A stretch of 64,000 bases of DNA from an uncultured Alphaproteobacteria bacterium. GTDB taxonomy: Bacteria > Pseudomonadota > Alphaproteobacteria > Rs-D84. The notes below the pieces were generated by a model that did not search any database, was not told the DNA's origin, and saw nothing but the letters and a program-made list of their open reading frames with translations. Made by a program: the position numbers and the translations under genes. Positions 35,546 through 45,598 of the stretch are shown piece by piece. The stretch is taken from assembly GCA_905234185.1 (NCBI GenBank), contig CAJOGC010000001.1:157765-221764 (forward strand), in the 5' to 3' direction. Each line of letters opens with the position of its first letter. Position 1 is the stretch's first letter.

Positions 35546-36574
35546 ATGAAAACCAATCTTACCGCTCTTGTGTGGATTATTATGGTCGTGTCAGTTGCGA
35601 ATGCGGCACCATTGGAATATAAAAATGGTGACTTTACAACTAAAATAAGCGGGTACGGAAATATCGGAATAATTGAACCGGATTTCGAGTTAGAAAAGGG
35701 TAAGTTTATTGGCGATTGGTCTGCGCGTGCCCAAATGACATATGATTTTAATGATACCCATCGGGTTGGGTTGGTTTATTCGTTGGATGAAAAAACAGTA
35801 GAAAACGACGATGCCATTAATGACCTTTTTTTGTTATGGCAGGCCAAAGGCTACGGTCGTCTGGAAATCGGTTTAACGGATTCTGTTGCGGAAAAACTGG
35901 GACTGGGGTTGCCGGATGTTGGTGGTTTGCGCGTAAATGATGATCCGCTTTATTATAAACGAATAAAACCAGATGGTGTGGTTATTTCTGATGCAACATT
36001 GGACAGTGGTGATGGCGCATTGCGGTTAAATGCGGTGTCGGCCATAAAAAATGGCGCACAATACGGGTTGTCGGTTGCGGGTTTTACCAGTAAATACGAT
36101 GTCACAATCGATGGCGGAATTAAAATTCGTCGGCCAAATGGTAAAACCAAAACTGCATATTCGTTTGGTGCGTCATTTATGAATTCACCAAAGAATTTTA
36201 GTCCGTCTGTGTATGGCCCCGGGGTCACGGCGGACTGGCGATCACAAATATCGGCCGCTGTTAATGTCCAGTATAACAGTTGGGTGTTTGCCGTGACAGG
36301 CCGTGCAATTTATGACAGAAATCCAATTGGTGTTCCGTCCGATGGTTTTATTGTTGGGTCGGGAATTAGTTATGATTTATTGAAATACAGCGTTTCATTG
36401 ATGTATTCTTTGTCTGATACAGGTGTATGGCAATCTGATGTTGACGATTTTCTTAATCATGTTGTTGTTGGGTCTTTTCGGTATAAATATAGTGAAAATG
36501 TTGATGGATGGATGTCCATTGGTGTTTCAACAGAAACGCCGTTTGTTTCCGCCGGATTGCGAATTACTTTTTAA
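35546..36574 (+). CDS. Outer-membrane porin-like beta-barrel protein
   Basis: 342 residues. Signal peptide ending ANA; alternating amphipathic strands and a C-terminal aromatic (GLRITF) as in BAM substrates. Segments YGRLEIGLTDSVAEKLGLGLPDVGG and WRSQISAAVNVQYNSWVFAVTGRAIYD resemble gram-negative general porins (porin_4 type). Starts 3 nt after the rpoH stop, so the two may be cotranscribed. Substrate unknown. Confidence 0.72.
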   Translation: MKTNLTALVWIIMVVSVANAAPLEYKNGDFTTKISGYGNIGIIEPDFELEKGKFIGDWSARAQMTYDFNDTHRVGLVYSLDEKTVENDDAINDLFLLWQAKGYGRLEIGLTDSVAEKLGLGLPDVGGLRVNDDPLYYKRIKPDGVVISDATLDSGDGALRLNAVSAIKNGAQYGLSVAGFTSKYDVTIDGGIKIRRPNGKTKTAYSFGASFMNSPKNFSPSVYGPGVTADWRSQISAAVNVQYNSWVFAVTGRAIYDRNPIGVPSDGFIVGSGISYDLLKYSVSLMYSLSDTGVWQSDVDDFLNHVVVGSFRYKYSENVDGWMSIGVSTETPFVSAGLRITF

Positions 36575-36584
36575 TTTAACTCGG

Positions 36585-36615
36585 AAAAAAACACCGGCAT
36601 AAGCCGGTGTTTTTG
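36585..36615. terminator. Convergent terminator between porin and TPR genes
   Basis: ACACCGGC-ATAA-GCCGGTGT stem with A and T runs. Confidence 0.9.
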
Positions 36616-36625
36616 TTCGTCGCGT

Positions 36626-37612
36626 TTATTGCAATTCCGTAATAAGGTTTGTTAATCGGTCGATTGTTTCCGTATCATTTAGCGCAAATGCAATCATTCG
36701 TGCAGACTCTAGGTCATTTGCAGCCGCATTAACATTGCCGATTTGCAAATTAAGCGCAGCGGATTTTTCGAAATATGACATCGCATTTGCAGACATTGAC
36801 TCACGCTCGGCCGATGTTGCAACCCCTTGGATTTGTTCAGATATTACACGGACAGCCGTGGAATAATCTGCAATTGCCGCCGCATAGTCGCCGATGGCAG
36901 TGTACGCTTCGGCCCGTTCGGCATATACAGATGGATTAACAATACCATCCGGTCGCGCCAATGAATTGGTATAGTCTGCAATCGCACCATCCCAATTTTT
37001 CAACCATAAATTCAATTGGCCACGTTTGGCGTATAAATCACGTAATTGCAAAACATCTTCGTCTGTGGTTGCGCGTGCCGCCAACGCGTTGTTGATGTCA
37101 GCCATAGCCGCATCATAATTTTCTATGCGCATGTTCAGTAATGCGCGGTCATAATATGCAACGGAACTTGTCGGATTCAAATCCAGGGCCGCATTAAAAT
37201 CATCCAGCGCGCCGGCATAGTTCGCGGTTTGTAAATATGCCTCGCCCCGCAGGATGTACATATCGACCGTTGGATTTCCAGATTCGATAGCAGTTGTTAA
37301 ATCGGCAATCGCGTCGTCCGCATCGCCAGATAACAATTTTGTTTTACCAGATTCATAATAGTCGGCAGCCTGCATCAGGGCCTCTTCGGAAACCATTGCC
37401 GAATTGCCCAACGGAACACGGTGATTTAAAACACCATGACTGCGCCCCAGGATATAAAATGTCGCAGCAATAAAGAACAAAATAATAATCCAATAAACAT
37501 AGATAGACAAAGACCATGGGTTGTATGTTTTTTTCGTGTCAACCTTGGTGACCGGTGCGGTTTTTGGGGCCTTTGCGCCTTTGACTGTGCGTGATGGTGT
37601 GGTTTTTTTCAT
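36626..37612 (-). CDS. Membrane-anchored TPR protein
   Basis: 328 residues. Basic N-terminus (KKTTPSRTVKGAKAPK), one helix (about 35-53, YVYWIIILFFIAATFYILG), then seven or so TPR units, for example AIADLTTAIESGNPTVDMYILRGEAYLQTANYAGALDDFNAAL. Likely periplasmic scaffold. No enzymatic motif. Reads away from rsuA-family gene with 28 nt between. Confidence 0.8.
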   Translation of the reverse strand: MKKTTPSRTVKGAKAPKTAPVTKVDTKKTYNPWSLSIYVYWIIILFFIAATFYILGRSHGVLNHRVPLGNSAMVSEEALMQAADYYESGKTKLLSGDADDAIADLTTAIESGNPTVDMYILRGEAYLQTANYAGALDDFNAALDLNPTSSVAYYDRALLNMRIENYDAAMADINNALAARATTDEDVLQLRDLYAKRGQLNLWLKNWDGAIADYTNSLARPDGIVNPSVYAERAEAYTAIGDYAAAIADYSTAVRVISEQIQGVATSAERESMSANAMSYFEKSAALNLQIGNVNAAANDLESARMIAFALNDTETIDRLTNLITELQ

Positions 37613-37640
37613 ATAAATCTCCCTTCCTTTTGATGCAATT

Positions 37641-38336
37641 TTAGAAAGATTTTAGAATCAGGTCAATTGTTTTCTGATTGATTTCGCGAATTTTTCCAAC
37701 AGGTAAATTTCCCAATTCGATTTTTCCAAATGATATGCGATGTAATTTTTTTACCGGTGCGCCAACGGCGGATAAAACAATACGAACTTCGTTCTTTTTA
37801 CCTTCGGCTATTTCAACGCGTAAATGTTTATCTTCAATCACATCTATTTTCATCGGTGCATATTTTATGCCATGGACGGTTATGCCGTGTCGTGCCAAAT
37901 CCAATTTAGATAAATCACCATAGACCGTTGCAATATATGTGCGTGGAATATGTGATGACGGTAATGTCATTTTGCGCGCCAATTCGCCGTCGTTTGTCAT
38001 TAATAACAATCCGGTTGTTTTATAGTCCAGTCGTCCAATGTATTTAAGGCTTTTATACTCGTTCGGCAAAACATCGTATATTGTCTGACGCCCGTTAGGG
38101 TCGGCGCGTGTAGTCATTGTGTTGACTGGTTTATGAAATGCATAAAGTTTGGTTGCGGTTTTTGTGCCTATCTTTTTACCGTTAACAATTACGACATCGT
38201 TTTCGTCAACAAAGAATACAGGCGTGTCTATTTTTTCGCCATTAACGGAAACGGCACCGCGTGCAATTAAATCTTCGGCCGTGCGACGCGATGCAATTCC
38301 AGAATCTGCGATAAATTTTGCAATTCTTACTTTCAT
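37641..38336 (-). CDS. Pseudouridine synthase of the RsuA/RluB/E/F family
   Basis: 231 residues. N-terminal S4 domain (VRIAKFIADSGIASRRTAEDLIARGAVSVNG), then the catalytic domain with Asp in IGRLDYKTTGLLLMTNDGELARK and a KLYAFHKPVNTMTT opening. Acts on rRNA; the target (16S or 23S position) cannot be read. ATGA overlap of 4 nt with rsmE upstream. Confidence 0.9.
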   Translation of the reverse strand: MKVRIAKFIADSGIASRRTAEDLIARGAVSVNGEKIDTPVFFVDENDVVIVNGKKIGTKTATKLYAFHKPVNTMTTRADPNGRQTIYDVLPNEYKSLKYIGRLDYKTTGLLLMTNDGELARKMTLPSSHIPRTYIATVYGDLSKLDLARHGITVHGIKYAPMKIDVIEDKHLRVEIAEGKKNEVRIVLSAVGAPVKKLHRISFGKIELGNLPVGKIREINQKTIDLILKSF

Positions 38337-38986
38337 TGTGTTATCCGCGATATTGCAATCGCCGCCGCCAATTCGGCACGCAATATTGTTTTTCCCAACG
38401 ATATTCCAATCGCCCCGGCATTGTCCAGTGCGCTGAATTCGGTGTCTGAAAATCCGCCTTCGGGCCCAACGAGTATTGATTTAATTTTTGTTGTGTTGTC
38501 GCGCAATGCACCATATGCGGCGCGTTCGTCGGCGAAAGCAAGATTCGATAAATCAAGTTCTGCGAAGTTAATTGGTGATGCAATTTCTGGAACGCTGTTG
38601 CGATTTGATTGTTCGGCGGCCTCTATCGCTATCTTTTTCATACGTTCCCAATTTATGTGGTGTGTGGTTGTGTGTTCTGTTATTACCGGAACAAGTTTTT
38701 TTACCCCCATTTGCGTCGCCATATTAATTAAATCATCGGTGCGTTTTATTGGCGCAAAGTAAAGTGTTATATCACCCGACGGATCGGCGTGTCCGGTATC
38801 ATTGCCAATTATGATGTTTTTTCCGCCGGCATCCAGTTTTGCATTGTATTCATGTCCGCCGCCAAATGCGATTGCGTCACAGCGACGCATAACATGTGTC
38901 AAATAGTGTGCAAGTTCGCGCGTGGCCGGTATTATCATACCGGGTTTTATGTTGTCACCTATGAATATTCTTGGTATATTTTTCAT
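38333..38986 (-). CDS. rsmE: 16S rRNA m3U1498 methyltransferase RsmE
   Basis: Methylates N3 of U1498. 217 residues from ATG 38986 (MKNIPRIFIGDNIKPG), the natural RsmE opening; an upstream in-frame ATG at 39037 lies in the virD4 promoter area. SPOUT features: LVPVITEHTTTH, ILVGPEGGFSDTEFSALDNAGAIGISLGKTILRAELA. Operon with rsuA-family gene. Confidence 0.92.
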   Translation of the reverse strand: MKNIPRIFIGDNIKPGMIIPATRELAHYLTHVMRRCDAIAFGGGHEYNAKLDAGGKNIIIGNDTGHADPSGDITLYFAPIKRTDDLINMATQMGVKKLVPVITEHTTTHHINWERMKKIAIEAAEQSNRNSVPEIASPINFAELDLSNLAFADERAAYGALRDNTTKIKSILVGPEGGFSDTEFSALDNAGAIGISLGKTILRAELAAAIAISRITQ

Positions 38987-39028
38987 TATTTTGTTGCGAT
39001 TATGATTTATTAAATGCTTTTTTTCTGA

Positions 39029-39034
39029 TATAAT
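39029..39034 (+). promoter_or_regulatory. Extended -10 box of the virD4 gene
   Basis: TGATATAAT with TATAAT at 39029-39034, 9 nt before the ATG; probable leaderless start. Confidence 0.5.
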
Positions 39035-39043
39035 CATAACACA

Positions 39044-41308
39044 ATGGCAGAACAGTTCAAGATTTTATCGGCGGGTGGTAAGGGTAAGGGGCTGAATATT
39101 TTCAATTCGGCGTCGTACAAAGAACACGAACGCGCCCCTATGGCACGCATGTTCTGGGAATTGCGCTGGGTGGTGACTATATGGATTATTTGCGCATTAG
39201 CATTTGCCGCATCGTTTATTTTGGAACATGTTTGGCGTTATGGTTGGTCGCCGGCAAGCGCAGTTTGGACAAAAATATATTTACAAAACATGGTTTCAAC
39301 CGCTGGGTTGTCGGTTGTTGCGGAAATACCGTCGTGGATTTGGCGCTGTTTAATGTATACCGACATGGCGTGTATGGCGCCACTGTTCCCGATAATTGCG
39401 TATTACATGATGTCGGACAGCGAACTGGTCAAGGAATTTAATCCCAACGATAAAGATAAATTGGACGAAAAATCTTCGCGCAAGGCAACGGCCGCAGATA
39501 TCGAAAAAATGGGCCAGAACCATAAAAATAAAGAAGGCTTGTTTAACGGATTTATGATGGTTTTGGGGTATTTTAAAAGAAGTGGGAAAAATGTTCCACT
39601 GATGTTTGATGAGTGTTTGTCGGCATTATGTGTTGCGCCTCCGGGGACCGGTAAAACCGCGGGTGTTGTAATACCAACAATTCTGGATTGTGATAATGTT
39701 TCGATGATTATCAATGATCCAAAACCAGAATTGAAACAAAGAACATCTGCATATCGTTCAACAGTTGGGCCGGTGTTTATTATGAACTGGGCGGGCCAGG
39801 ATGATCCGGCGCGTGGAATATATTATCCATCATGGAATCCATTATCGCCGGAACATGTCCCATTTAGTGGCGAGCAACGCGATTTGTACATCGATACTAT
39901 TTGCAGTGTTTTGGTGCCGGATACAACAAGTTCATCAGCGGATCCGCACTGGACAATAACTGGACGTGCGGCGCTGTCTGGAATGATTCATTTTATTGTG
40001 TCCAAGGTTGAACGTGCCAAAGCGGACGATTATTTCTATGCAAGATTGAAAGAGGGGGCATTTAATTCAGATGATGCGGCGGTGTTGTCTGATTACTACC
40101 TGTCTATGATGGATGATCCTAATGCATATGCGGCGGTGTCAATGTTGCAACGCGGTGAATTAACCGCGGACAATTATGTTCATGTCGGAACATGGGAACA
40201 TATTCCAGATGCATGGGTTGGGCGCGAAGCCTCACTTTCCATGATTCTGGATTGGTTAAATGCCGCACAACTTTCCATTGCGAATGAACTAGAAGAACGT
40301 CGTCGCGCTGGTGATCAAATGGTCATGATGGAAGATAATTTACAAAAATTATTTCTGAATGCCGTGGATGAGGCGCGCCGTTATGCATATTCGCATCGGG
40401 CGGTTCTGGAATTAACACAACTTGCAAATACCCCCGATAAAGAACGCGGATCAATTATATCAACTGCTTTGTCGGGATTGGCGATTTTCCGTAATGCGGC
40501 GGTGCGTAATCGGACCAGTCATTCTGATTTTCACTTTGCTGATTTGCGCGGTATGGTTGATCCGCGCGATGGTAAAATAAAGCCTGTGTCGGTATATTTA
40601 TCAATCAATATGGTTGATGCCCAGGCATTAAATCCTATTACCGGCATATTTATCGAATTGATGTCAAATTTCTTGCTGGCGAATGCGCCCGATTCTGAAC
40701 ATGACGGTAAAAAAATGGGGCCGTATCCAGTATTGTTCGTATTGGATGAAATGCCAAAAATGATGAAGTTGCAGGCTGTAATTCAGGGGCCTGATCTTGG
40801 GCGTGGACAACACATTTCATATTTAATTATCGGTCAAGATATTCACCAAATTCGCGAAAAGTATGGCGCGGATGCCGCCGATACAATTATATCGACAACC
40901 GCCGCTAAAATCGTATTGCGTCAAAATGACCCGGAAACCGCGAAAAGATTTTCGGATATGATGGGTGACAAAATAAAAATCAAAATGGTCAAGGGGCCAG
41001 ATGGCAAAGATAAAGAGGAAAAGTCTTCTGAATTGTTATATTCGCCAATGGATATAATGAAACTAGAAGAAGGCAAGCAATTGGTGATTTATCAGGGGTA
41101 TTATAACCGTCCAATTGAAGCGACCCAAGAAAGATATTTCTTGGATAAAACACCGATACAGAAGGCATTAAATGCCAAGGTTTTAATGGGTGAATCATCG
41201 CCGTTGCCAGAATTCCTTATACCATCGCATCATAAAATTATGGGATACAAGGGAAAACCCCGTGTCTATAACCCCGCCACCGGTGAATTGAAAGAGTTTG
41301 TGGAATAA
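39044..41308 (+). CDS. virD4: VirD4/TraG-type coupling ATPase
   Basis: Type IV secretion coupling proteins bring substrates to the channel. 754 residues: two N-terminal membrane segments (about 47-68 and 80-130), Walker A APPGTGKTAGVVIPTI near 205, a NDPKPEL strand, an all-alpha domain, Walker B VLFVLDEMPKM near 570 and a GQDIHQIREKYG strand. No other tra or virB gene is within the window; neighbours are rsmE and infB. A chromosomal lone virD4 is known in Rickettsiales, so this may belong to a T4SS encoded elsewhere. Confidence 0.9.
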   Translation: MAEQFKILSAGGKGKGLNIFNSASYKEHERAPMARMFWELRWVVTIWIICALAFAASFILEHVWRYGWSPASAVWTKIYLQNMVSTAGLSVVAEIPSWIWRCLMYTDMACMAPLFPIIAYYMMSDSELVKEFNPNDKDKLDEKSSRKATAADIEKMGQNHKNKEGLFNGFMMVLGYFKRSGKNVPLMFDECLSALCVAPPGTGKTAGVVIPTILDCDNVSMIINDPKPELKQRTSAYRSTVGPVFIMNWAGQDDPARGIYYPSWNPLSPEHVPFSGEQRDLYIDTICSVLVPDTTSSSADPHWTITGRAALSGMIHFIVSKVERAKADDYFYARLKEGAFNSDDAAVLSDYYLSMMDDPNAYAAVSMLQRGELTADNYVHVGTWEHIPDAWVGREASLSMILDWLNAAQLSIANELEERRRAGDQMVMMEDNLQKLFLNAVDEARRYAYSHRAVLELTQLANTPDKERGSIISTALSGLAIFRNAAVRNRTSHSDFHFADLRGMVDPRDGKIKPVSVYLSINMVDAQALNPITGIFIELMSNFLLANAPDSEHDGKKMGPYPVLFVLDEMPKMMKLQAVIQGPDLGRGQHISYLIIGQDIHQIREKYGADAADTIISTTAAKIVLRQNDPETAKRFSDMMGDKIKIKMVKGPDGKDKEEKSSELLYSPMDIMKLEEGKQLVIYQGYYNRPIEATQERYFLDKTPIQKALNAKVLMGESSPLPEFLIPSHHKIMGYKGKPRVYNPATGELKEFVE

Positions 41309-41337
41309 AAAACACCGGCATTTGCCGGTGTTTTTTA
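41307..41337. terminator. Convergent terminator between virD4 and infB
   Basis: ACACCGGCA-TT-TGCCGGTGT stem with A and T runs. Confidence 0.92.
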
Positions 41338-41344
41338 TTGATTT

Positions 41345-43732
41345 TTACAACTGTGTTTTTACTTCTTGGACTTCGTAGCATTCAACGCGGTCGCCTTCTT
41401 TCAGGTCGTTGTATTTTTCAAAACTCATACCGAATTCGACACCGTTGGATACTTCTTTGACTTCATCTTTTTCACGACGCAGTTGACCGATTTTTCCGTC
41501 ATAAATAACAACATTATTACGCAGGAGCCGCACGAACGCATCTTTCTTTATCGTGCCCTCGGTCACTCGACAGCCGGCAACACGGATACCCTTGCCAACC
41601 GTGAACAGCGCGATAACATCGGCATAGCCAATAAAGTTTTCTTTGCGTTCCGGTGCCAATTTACCAGACAAGATTTCTTTGATTTCATCGGTAATGCGGT
41701 ATACAACACTGTGATAGCGGATATCAACGCCCGCACCACGTGCCATGTCGCGCACCGCTGCGTCCGCACGAACATTAAATGCAATTATAACCGCGTTTGA
41801 TGCCGCCGCTAAACGAATGTCGCCCTCGGTAATTTGACCAACACCAGCAGACAAAACTTCGACTGCGGCTTTGTCTGAATGAATATCTTTCAGCATATCG
41901 GTAATGGCTTCGACACTGCCTTGGACATCGGCGCGCAGAATAATAGGCAATGTTAATTTCTTGGTCGCGTCACGTTTTGCGAACAGTTCTTCCAACGATG
42001 ACCGTTTGACCGCATTGGCTTTGTCCTTTGCTTGCTGAACACGATATGAGGCAACTTCGCGGGTTTGTGCCTCGGTTTCCATAACATGTAATTCGTCGCC
42101 CGCCAGTGGCACAGAATCAAGCCCCAAAACGATTGCGGGTTGACCCGGTCCCATTGATTTCACGCGTTCACCAACCGAATTAATTAAACCACGGACACGT
42201 CCAAATGTTTCGCCAACAACAAATACATCGCCAATCTTTAATGTACCCTGGCGAATTAATACGGTCGCGACGGCGCCCAGACCGCGTTCCATTTTTGCCT
42301 CTACCACATGGGCGACGGCAGGCATTTCTGGGTCCGCCTTAAGATCCATAACGCTGGCCTGTAACAAAATCGCTTCTTCCAATTTATCCAGACCAATTTT
42401 TTGTTTTGCCGATATTTCAACACATTGGACATCGCCACCCATTTCTTCGACCTGGACTTCCTGTTGCAACAGGTCCAGTTTAACGCGTTGTGGGTCTGCT
42501 TCGGGTAAATCTATCTTATTGATTGCGACAATAAAAGGAACCTTGGCAGCACGGATGTGATTAATCGCTTCGATTGTTTGTGGCATAATAGAATCGTTTG
42601 CCGCAACAACCAACACGACAATATCCGCCATTTGCGCGCCACGCGCACGCATTGCGGTAAATGTTTCGTGCCCCGGTGTATCCAAAAATGTTATCATCGG
42701 ACCGGATTTAGATTTTACTTCGTATGCGGAAACATGCTGGGTAATACCGCCCGCTTCGCCCGCCGCAACATTTGCATTACGGAACGCGTCCAACAACGAT
42801 GTTTTACCGTGGTCAACATGTCCCACAACCGTCACAACCGGTGGCCGTGGTTGTAATTTTGCCGGGTCGGGCAACCGTTCCAGTTGTTCGGCATATGGTT
42901 TAACAACAACGCGTTTAACCGTTGCACCAAATTCGGTTGCGATTAATTCGGCGGTGTCGGCATCAATAGACTGATTAACCGACGCCATCATGCCCATTTC
43001 CATTAATTTTTTGATGACATTGCCGACTTTTTCCGCCATGGCCGCCGCCAAGTCTTTGACGGTGATTGTTTCGCCGATTGTGACTTCGTGTGCGACCTTT
43101 TGTGGGGCGGCGAATACTGCGCGCGCCTTTTCGCGGAAACGTTTTAGCGATGCTTCGGACCGGCGGCGATTTGCACCACGAATACCGATTTCGTCATCGT
43201 CATCTTCGCCACCAATAACAATATCGTGTATAGAAATTTTACCGGTTTTCTTGAAATCTTTCTTGAAATTGTTTTTTTGCGGGCGTTCATCGTCCATATC
43301 ACCATGATTTTGATTGGCGCGATTGCGGCTAAAATTATTACCGGTCTGTGATTTTTGTGGTATAACGGCACTTGGTTTTTTTTCTTCGGCATCGACTGTG
43401 TCGGCGTTATTTTCACGTGCGGCCAGTTGCATTTTTACGCGGTCATATTCATCGGCTTCGCGTGCAATTTCCGCTTCGCGTGCGGCACGCGCCGCTTCTT
43501 CGGCGGCCTCTCTGGCTTTGCGTTCTTCTTCGCGTGCGCGTGCTGCCTCTAATACAGCGCGTAATTTTTCATCGGCGGCATTATGTGTTTGCACTGGTTT
43601 TACGGGTTCGTCACGCAATTCCTTGTTGCCGGGGGCGACAATGCGCCGGCGACGTTCCACGAATACAGAATCGCCTTTTTTGCTTTGTACCGCATCAATT
43701 GTCACAGATTTTCCAAGTGTTAATGTTGCCAT
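41345..43732 (-). CDS. infB: Translation initiation factor IF-2
   Basis: GTPase that brings fMet-tRNA to the 30S subunit. 795 residues. Charged N-terminal arm with an [20 protein letters not shown] coiled stretch; GTPase at about residues 290-470: [20 protein letters not shown]; then the beta-barrel and initiator-tRNA domains. rbfA, normally downstream, is missing. Confidence 0.96.
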   Translation of the reverse strand: MATLTLGKSVTIDAVQSKKGDSVFVERRRRIVAPGNKELRDEPVKPVQTHNAADEKLRAVLEAARAREEERKAREAAEEAARAAREAEIAREADEYDRVKMQLAARENNADTVDAEEKKPSAVIPQKSQTGNNFSRNRANQNHGDMDDERPQKNNFKKDFKKTGKISIHDIVIGGEDDDDEIGIRGANRRRSEASLKRFREKARAVFAAPQKVAHEVTIGETITVKDLAAAMAEKVGNVIKKLMEMGMMASVNQSIDADTAELIATEFGATVKRVVVKPYAEQLERLPDPAKLQPRPPVVTVVGHVDHGKTSLLDAFRNANVAAGEAGGITQHVSAYEVKSKSGPMITFLDTPGHETFTAMRARGAQMADIVVLVVAANDSIMPQTIEAINHIRAAKVPFIVAINKIDLPEADPQRVKLDLLQQEVQVEEMGGDVQCVEISAKQKIGLDKLEEAILLQASVMDLKADPEMPAVAHVVEAKMERGLGAVATVLIRQGTLKIGDVFVVGETFGRVRGLINSVGERVKSMGPGQPAIVLGLDSVPLAGDELHVMETEAQTREVASYRVQQAKDKANAVKRSSLEELFAKRDATKKLTLPIILRADVQGSVEAITDMLKDIHSDKAAVEVLSAGVGQITEGDIRLAAASNAVIIAFNVRADAAVRDMARGAGVDIRYHSVVYRITDEIKEILSGKLAPERKENFIGYADVIALFTVGKGIRVAGCRVTEGTIKKDAFVRLLRNNVVIYDGKIGQLRREKDEVKEVSNGVEFGMSFEKYNDLKEGDRVECYEVQEVKTQL

Positions 43733-43804
43733 TAAATACTCCGTATTTTAATGTTTGGTGTACAAAGTCCAAATTGATTGAACTTTGTACTTTTTACATT
43801 TGTT

Positions 43805-45343
43805 TTATTCGTTTTCTACCGCTATGTTATACGCCAATTCACGGGCCTTCATAATAACGCGTCCGGCAAGATGTTTACTCATTGTGTCTTCACCAACAAT
43901 TTCGATTAATTCATCAGATGACAAATCGGCCAAATCTTCTAATGATTTAACACCATTTTCGCCAAGTTTCAGAATTACTGGGCGTTTGATAAAATCGAAA
44001 TGCAACAAATCGTCTGTCATGCCCATTTTGTGTCCGTTGTCGATATAGTCTTGTTCAACCCGCGCCAGATAAGCCTTGGCGCGTTTTTGTAATTCGGTGG
44101 CCAATTCTTGGTTGAACCCTTCGATAGATTCAAGTTCACTGCTGTCTACAAATGCGACTTCTTCGATTGTGCGGAAACCTTCTGTGATAAGCAGGTGCGC
44201 AATCATTTCATCAACATCTAACCCCTTGATAAACAGTTCTGTTTTTTCCTTGAATTCTGTGGCACGACGTTCTTGTTCTTGGGCTTCGTTCATGACATCA
44301 ATGTTCCATCCTGTCAATTGTGATGCCAATCGCACATTTTGACCACGGCGACCAATAGCCAGCGATTGCTGATCTTCGTTAACGACGACGGCCGCAGTGC
44401 GGGTATCTTCATCAACGATGATTTTTGCGACCTTGGCGGGCTGTATCGCGTTAACAATAAATACGGCTGGGTCTTCTGAATACAAAATAACATCGATTTT
44501 TTCACCGTGGCATTCGTTGATAACCGGTTGAATGCGTGTTCCCTTGATACCAACGGTCATGCCGACCGCGTCAATAGATGGATCGGATGTTTCCACGGCA
44601 ATTTTTGCATGTGAACCAGGTGCGCGTGCCACAGATTTAATTTTAATTAAACCTTCGTATATTTCGGGTACTTCTTGGACGAACAGTTTTTCCATAAACA
44701 ACGGGTGAGTGCGTGTTAACAATATTTGTGGTCCCGTATTAGAACGCGTGACATCCATAATTAATGCACGGACACGGTCACCGGCGGCCAATTTTTCACC
44801 CGGGATTAATTCAGAACTTTTGATATACCCTTCGGCTTTGCCATTAATATCGACAAAAACATTACCAAATTCGATATGTTTAACGACACCAGACACGATA
44901 TCGCCGATATTGTCTTTGAATTCTTCGTATTGGCGACCACGTTCGGCATCGCGAACACGGGCGGTCATAATTTGTTTTGCGGTCTGAAACGCCATGCGAC
45001 CAAATTCCGGTTCTGGCAAAGGATCTTCGACCACATCACCCACAGACGGATTTTTCGCATATTTTTTTGCAGCATCCACGGTCAGCATTGTATTAGAATC
45101 ATAATCTTCGCCCACGGATTCCGGCGATTCAATAACAGTGAACAACCGTTTGACATGAATAGATCCGTTTTTACGATCGATTGTTGCGACAATATTAAAT
45201 TCTTCGCCATATTTATGTTTAGCGATTTTTGCGATTGCGGCCTCTAACGATTCTATGACGATATCGCGTTCTATTTGTTTATCCTGGGCCAGAGTGTCGA
45301 TGGCGATTAACAGATCCTGACGTGGCATAGATTCAAAAGACAT
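43805..45343 (-). CDS. nusA: Transcription termination/antitermination factor NusA
   Basis: Modulates pausing and termination. 512 residues: N-terminal RNAP-binding domain, S1 (about 135-200), two KH domains with VGMTVGIKGTRIQPV, AIGRRGQNVRLASQLTGW, and C-terminal helix-hairpin repeats. 72 nt upstream of infB. ylxR and rimP, usual neighbours, are absent. GGAG ribosome binding site. Confidence 0.95.
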   Translation of the reverse strand: MSFESMPRQDLLIAIDTLAQDKQIERDIVIESLEAAIAKIAKHKYGEEFNIVATIDRKNGSIHVKRLFTVIESPESVGEDYDSNTMLTVDAAKKYAKNPSVGDVVEDPLPEPEFGRMAFQTAKQIMTARVRDAERGRQYEEFKDNIGDIVSGVVKHIEFGNVFVDINGKAEGYIKSSELIPGEKLAAGDRVRALIMDVTRSNTGPQILLTRTHPLFMEKLFVQEVPEIYEGLIKIKSVARAPGSHAKIAVETSDPSIDAVGMTVGIKGTRIQPVINECHGEKIDVILYSEDPAVFIVNAIQPAKVAKIIVDEDTRTAAVVVNEDQQSLAIGRRGQNVRLASQLTGWNIDVMNEAQEQERRATEFKEKTELFIKGLDVDEMIAHLLITEGFRTIEEVAFVDSSELESIEGFNQELATELQKRAKAYLARVEQDYIDNGHKMGMTDDLLHFDFIKRPVILKLGENGVKSLEDLADLSSDELIEIVGEDTMSKHLAGRVIMKARELAYNIAVENE

Positions 45344-45387
45344 ATTGTATCTCCTTAGGTATTTTTTGCGTCTTTCTTACCGAAAGA

Positions 45388-45407
45388 GCGGGGTTTCGCA
45401 ACCCCGC
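45388..45407 (-). promoter_or_regulatory. Hairpin in the nusA leader
   Basis: Perfect GCGGGGTT/AACCCCGC 8-bp arms with a 4-nt loop about 45 nt before the nusA ATG. No T-run, so not a plain terminator. The rest of the gap (45408-45560) holds GT-rich degenerate repeats. Confidence 0.45.
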
Positions 45408-45561
45408 CCTTAAAAACTTCATTTAAGAACAAGCCTATTATTAACCCCGAATCGAGAAAAAGCAAGAAAAAAATGGTTGTGGGCTGTTTGTTGTCGGGGG
45501 CTGTCCATTGGGATATTACAAAATCGCTTACAACTTACAACCCATAACCTGCAACCTATAT

Positions 45562-45590
45562 TTGACACCTGGGCGGATGCGTTCTATACT
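45562..45590 (+). promoter_or_regulatory. Promoter of lptF, near-consensus and probably leaderless
   Basis: TTGACA (45562-45567), 17-nt spacer, TATACT (45585-45590); the ATG at 45599 is 8 nt later. Confidence 0.75.
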
Positions 45591-45598
45591 GAATTGAC

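Noticed and set aside
45388..45407. Intrinsic terminator upstream of nusA
   Set aside because: A strong hairpin but no T-run on either strand; kept as leader hairpin only.
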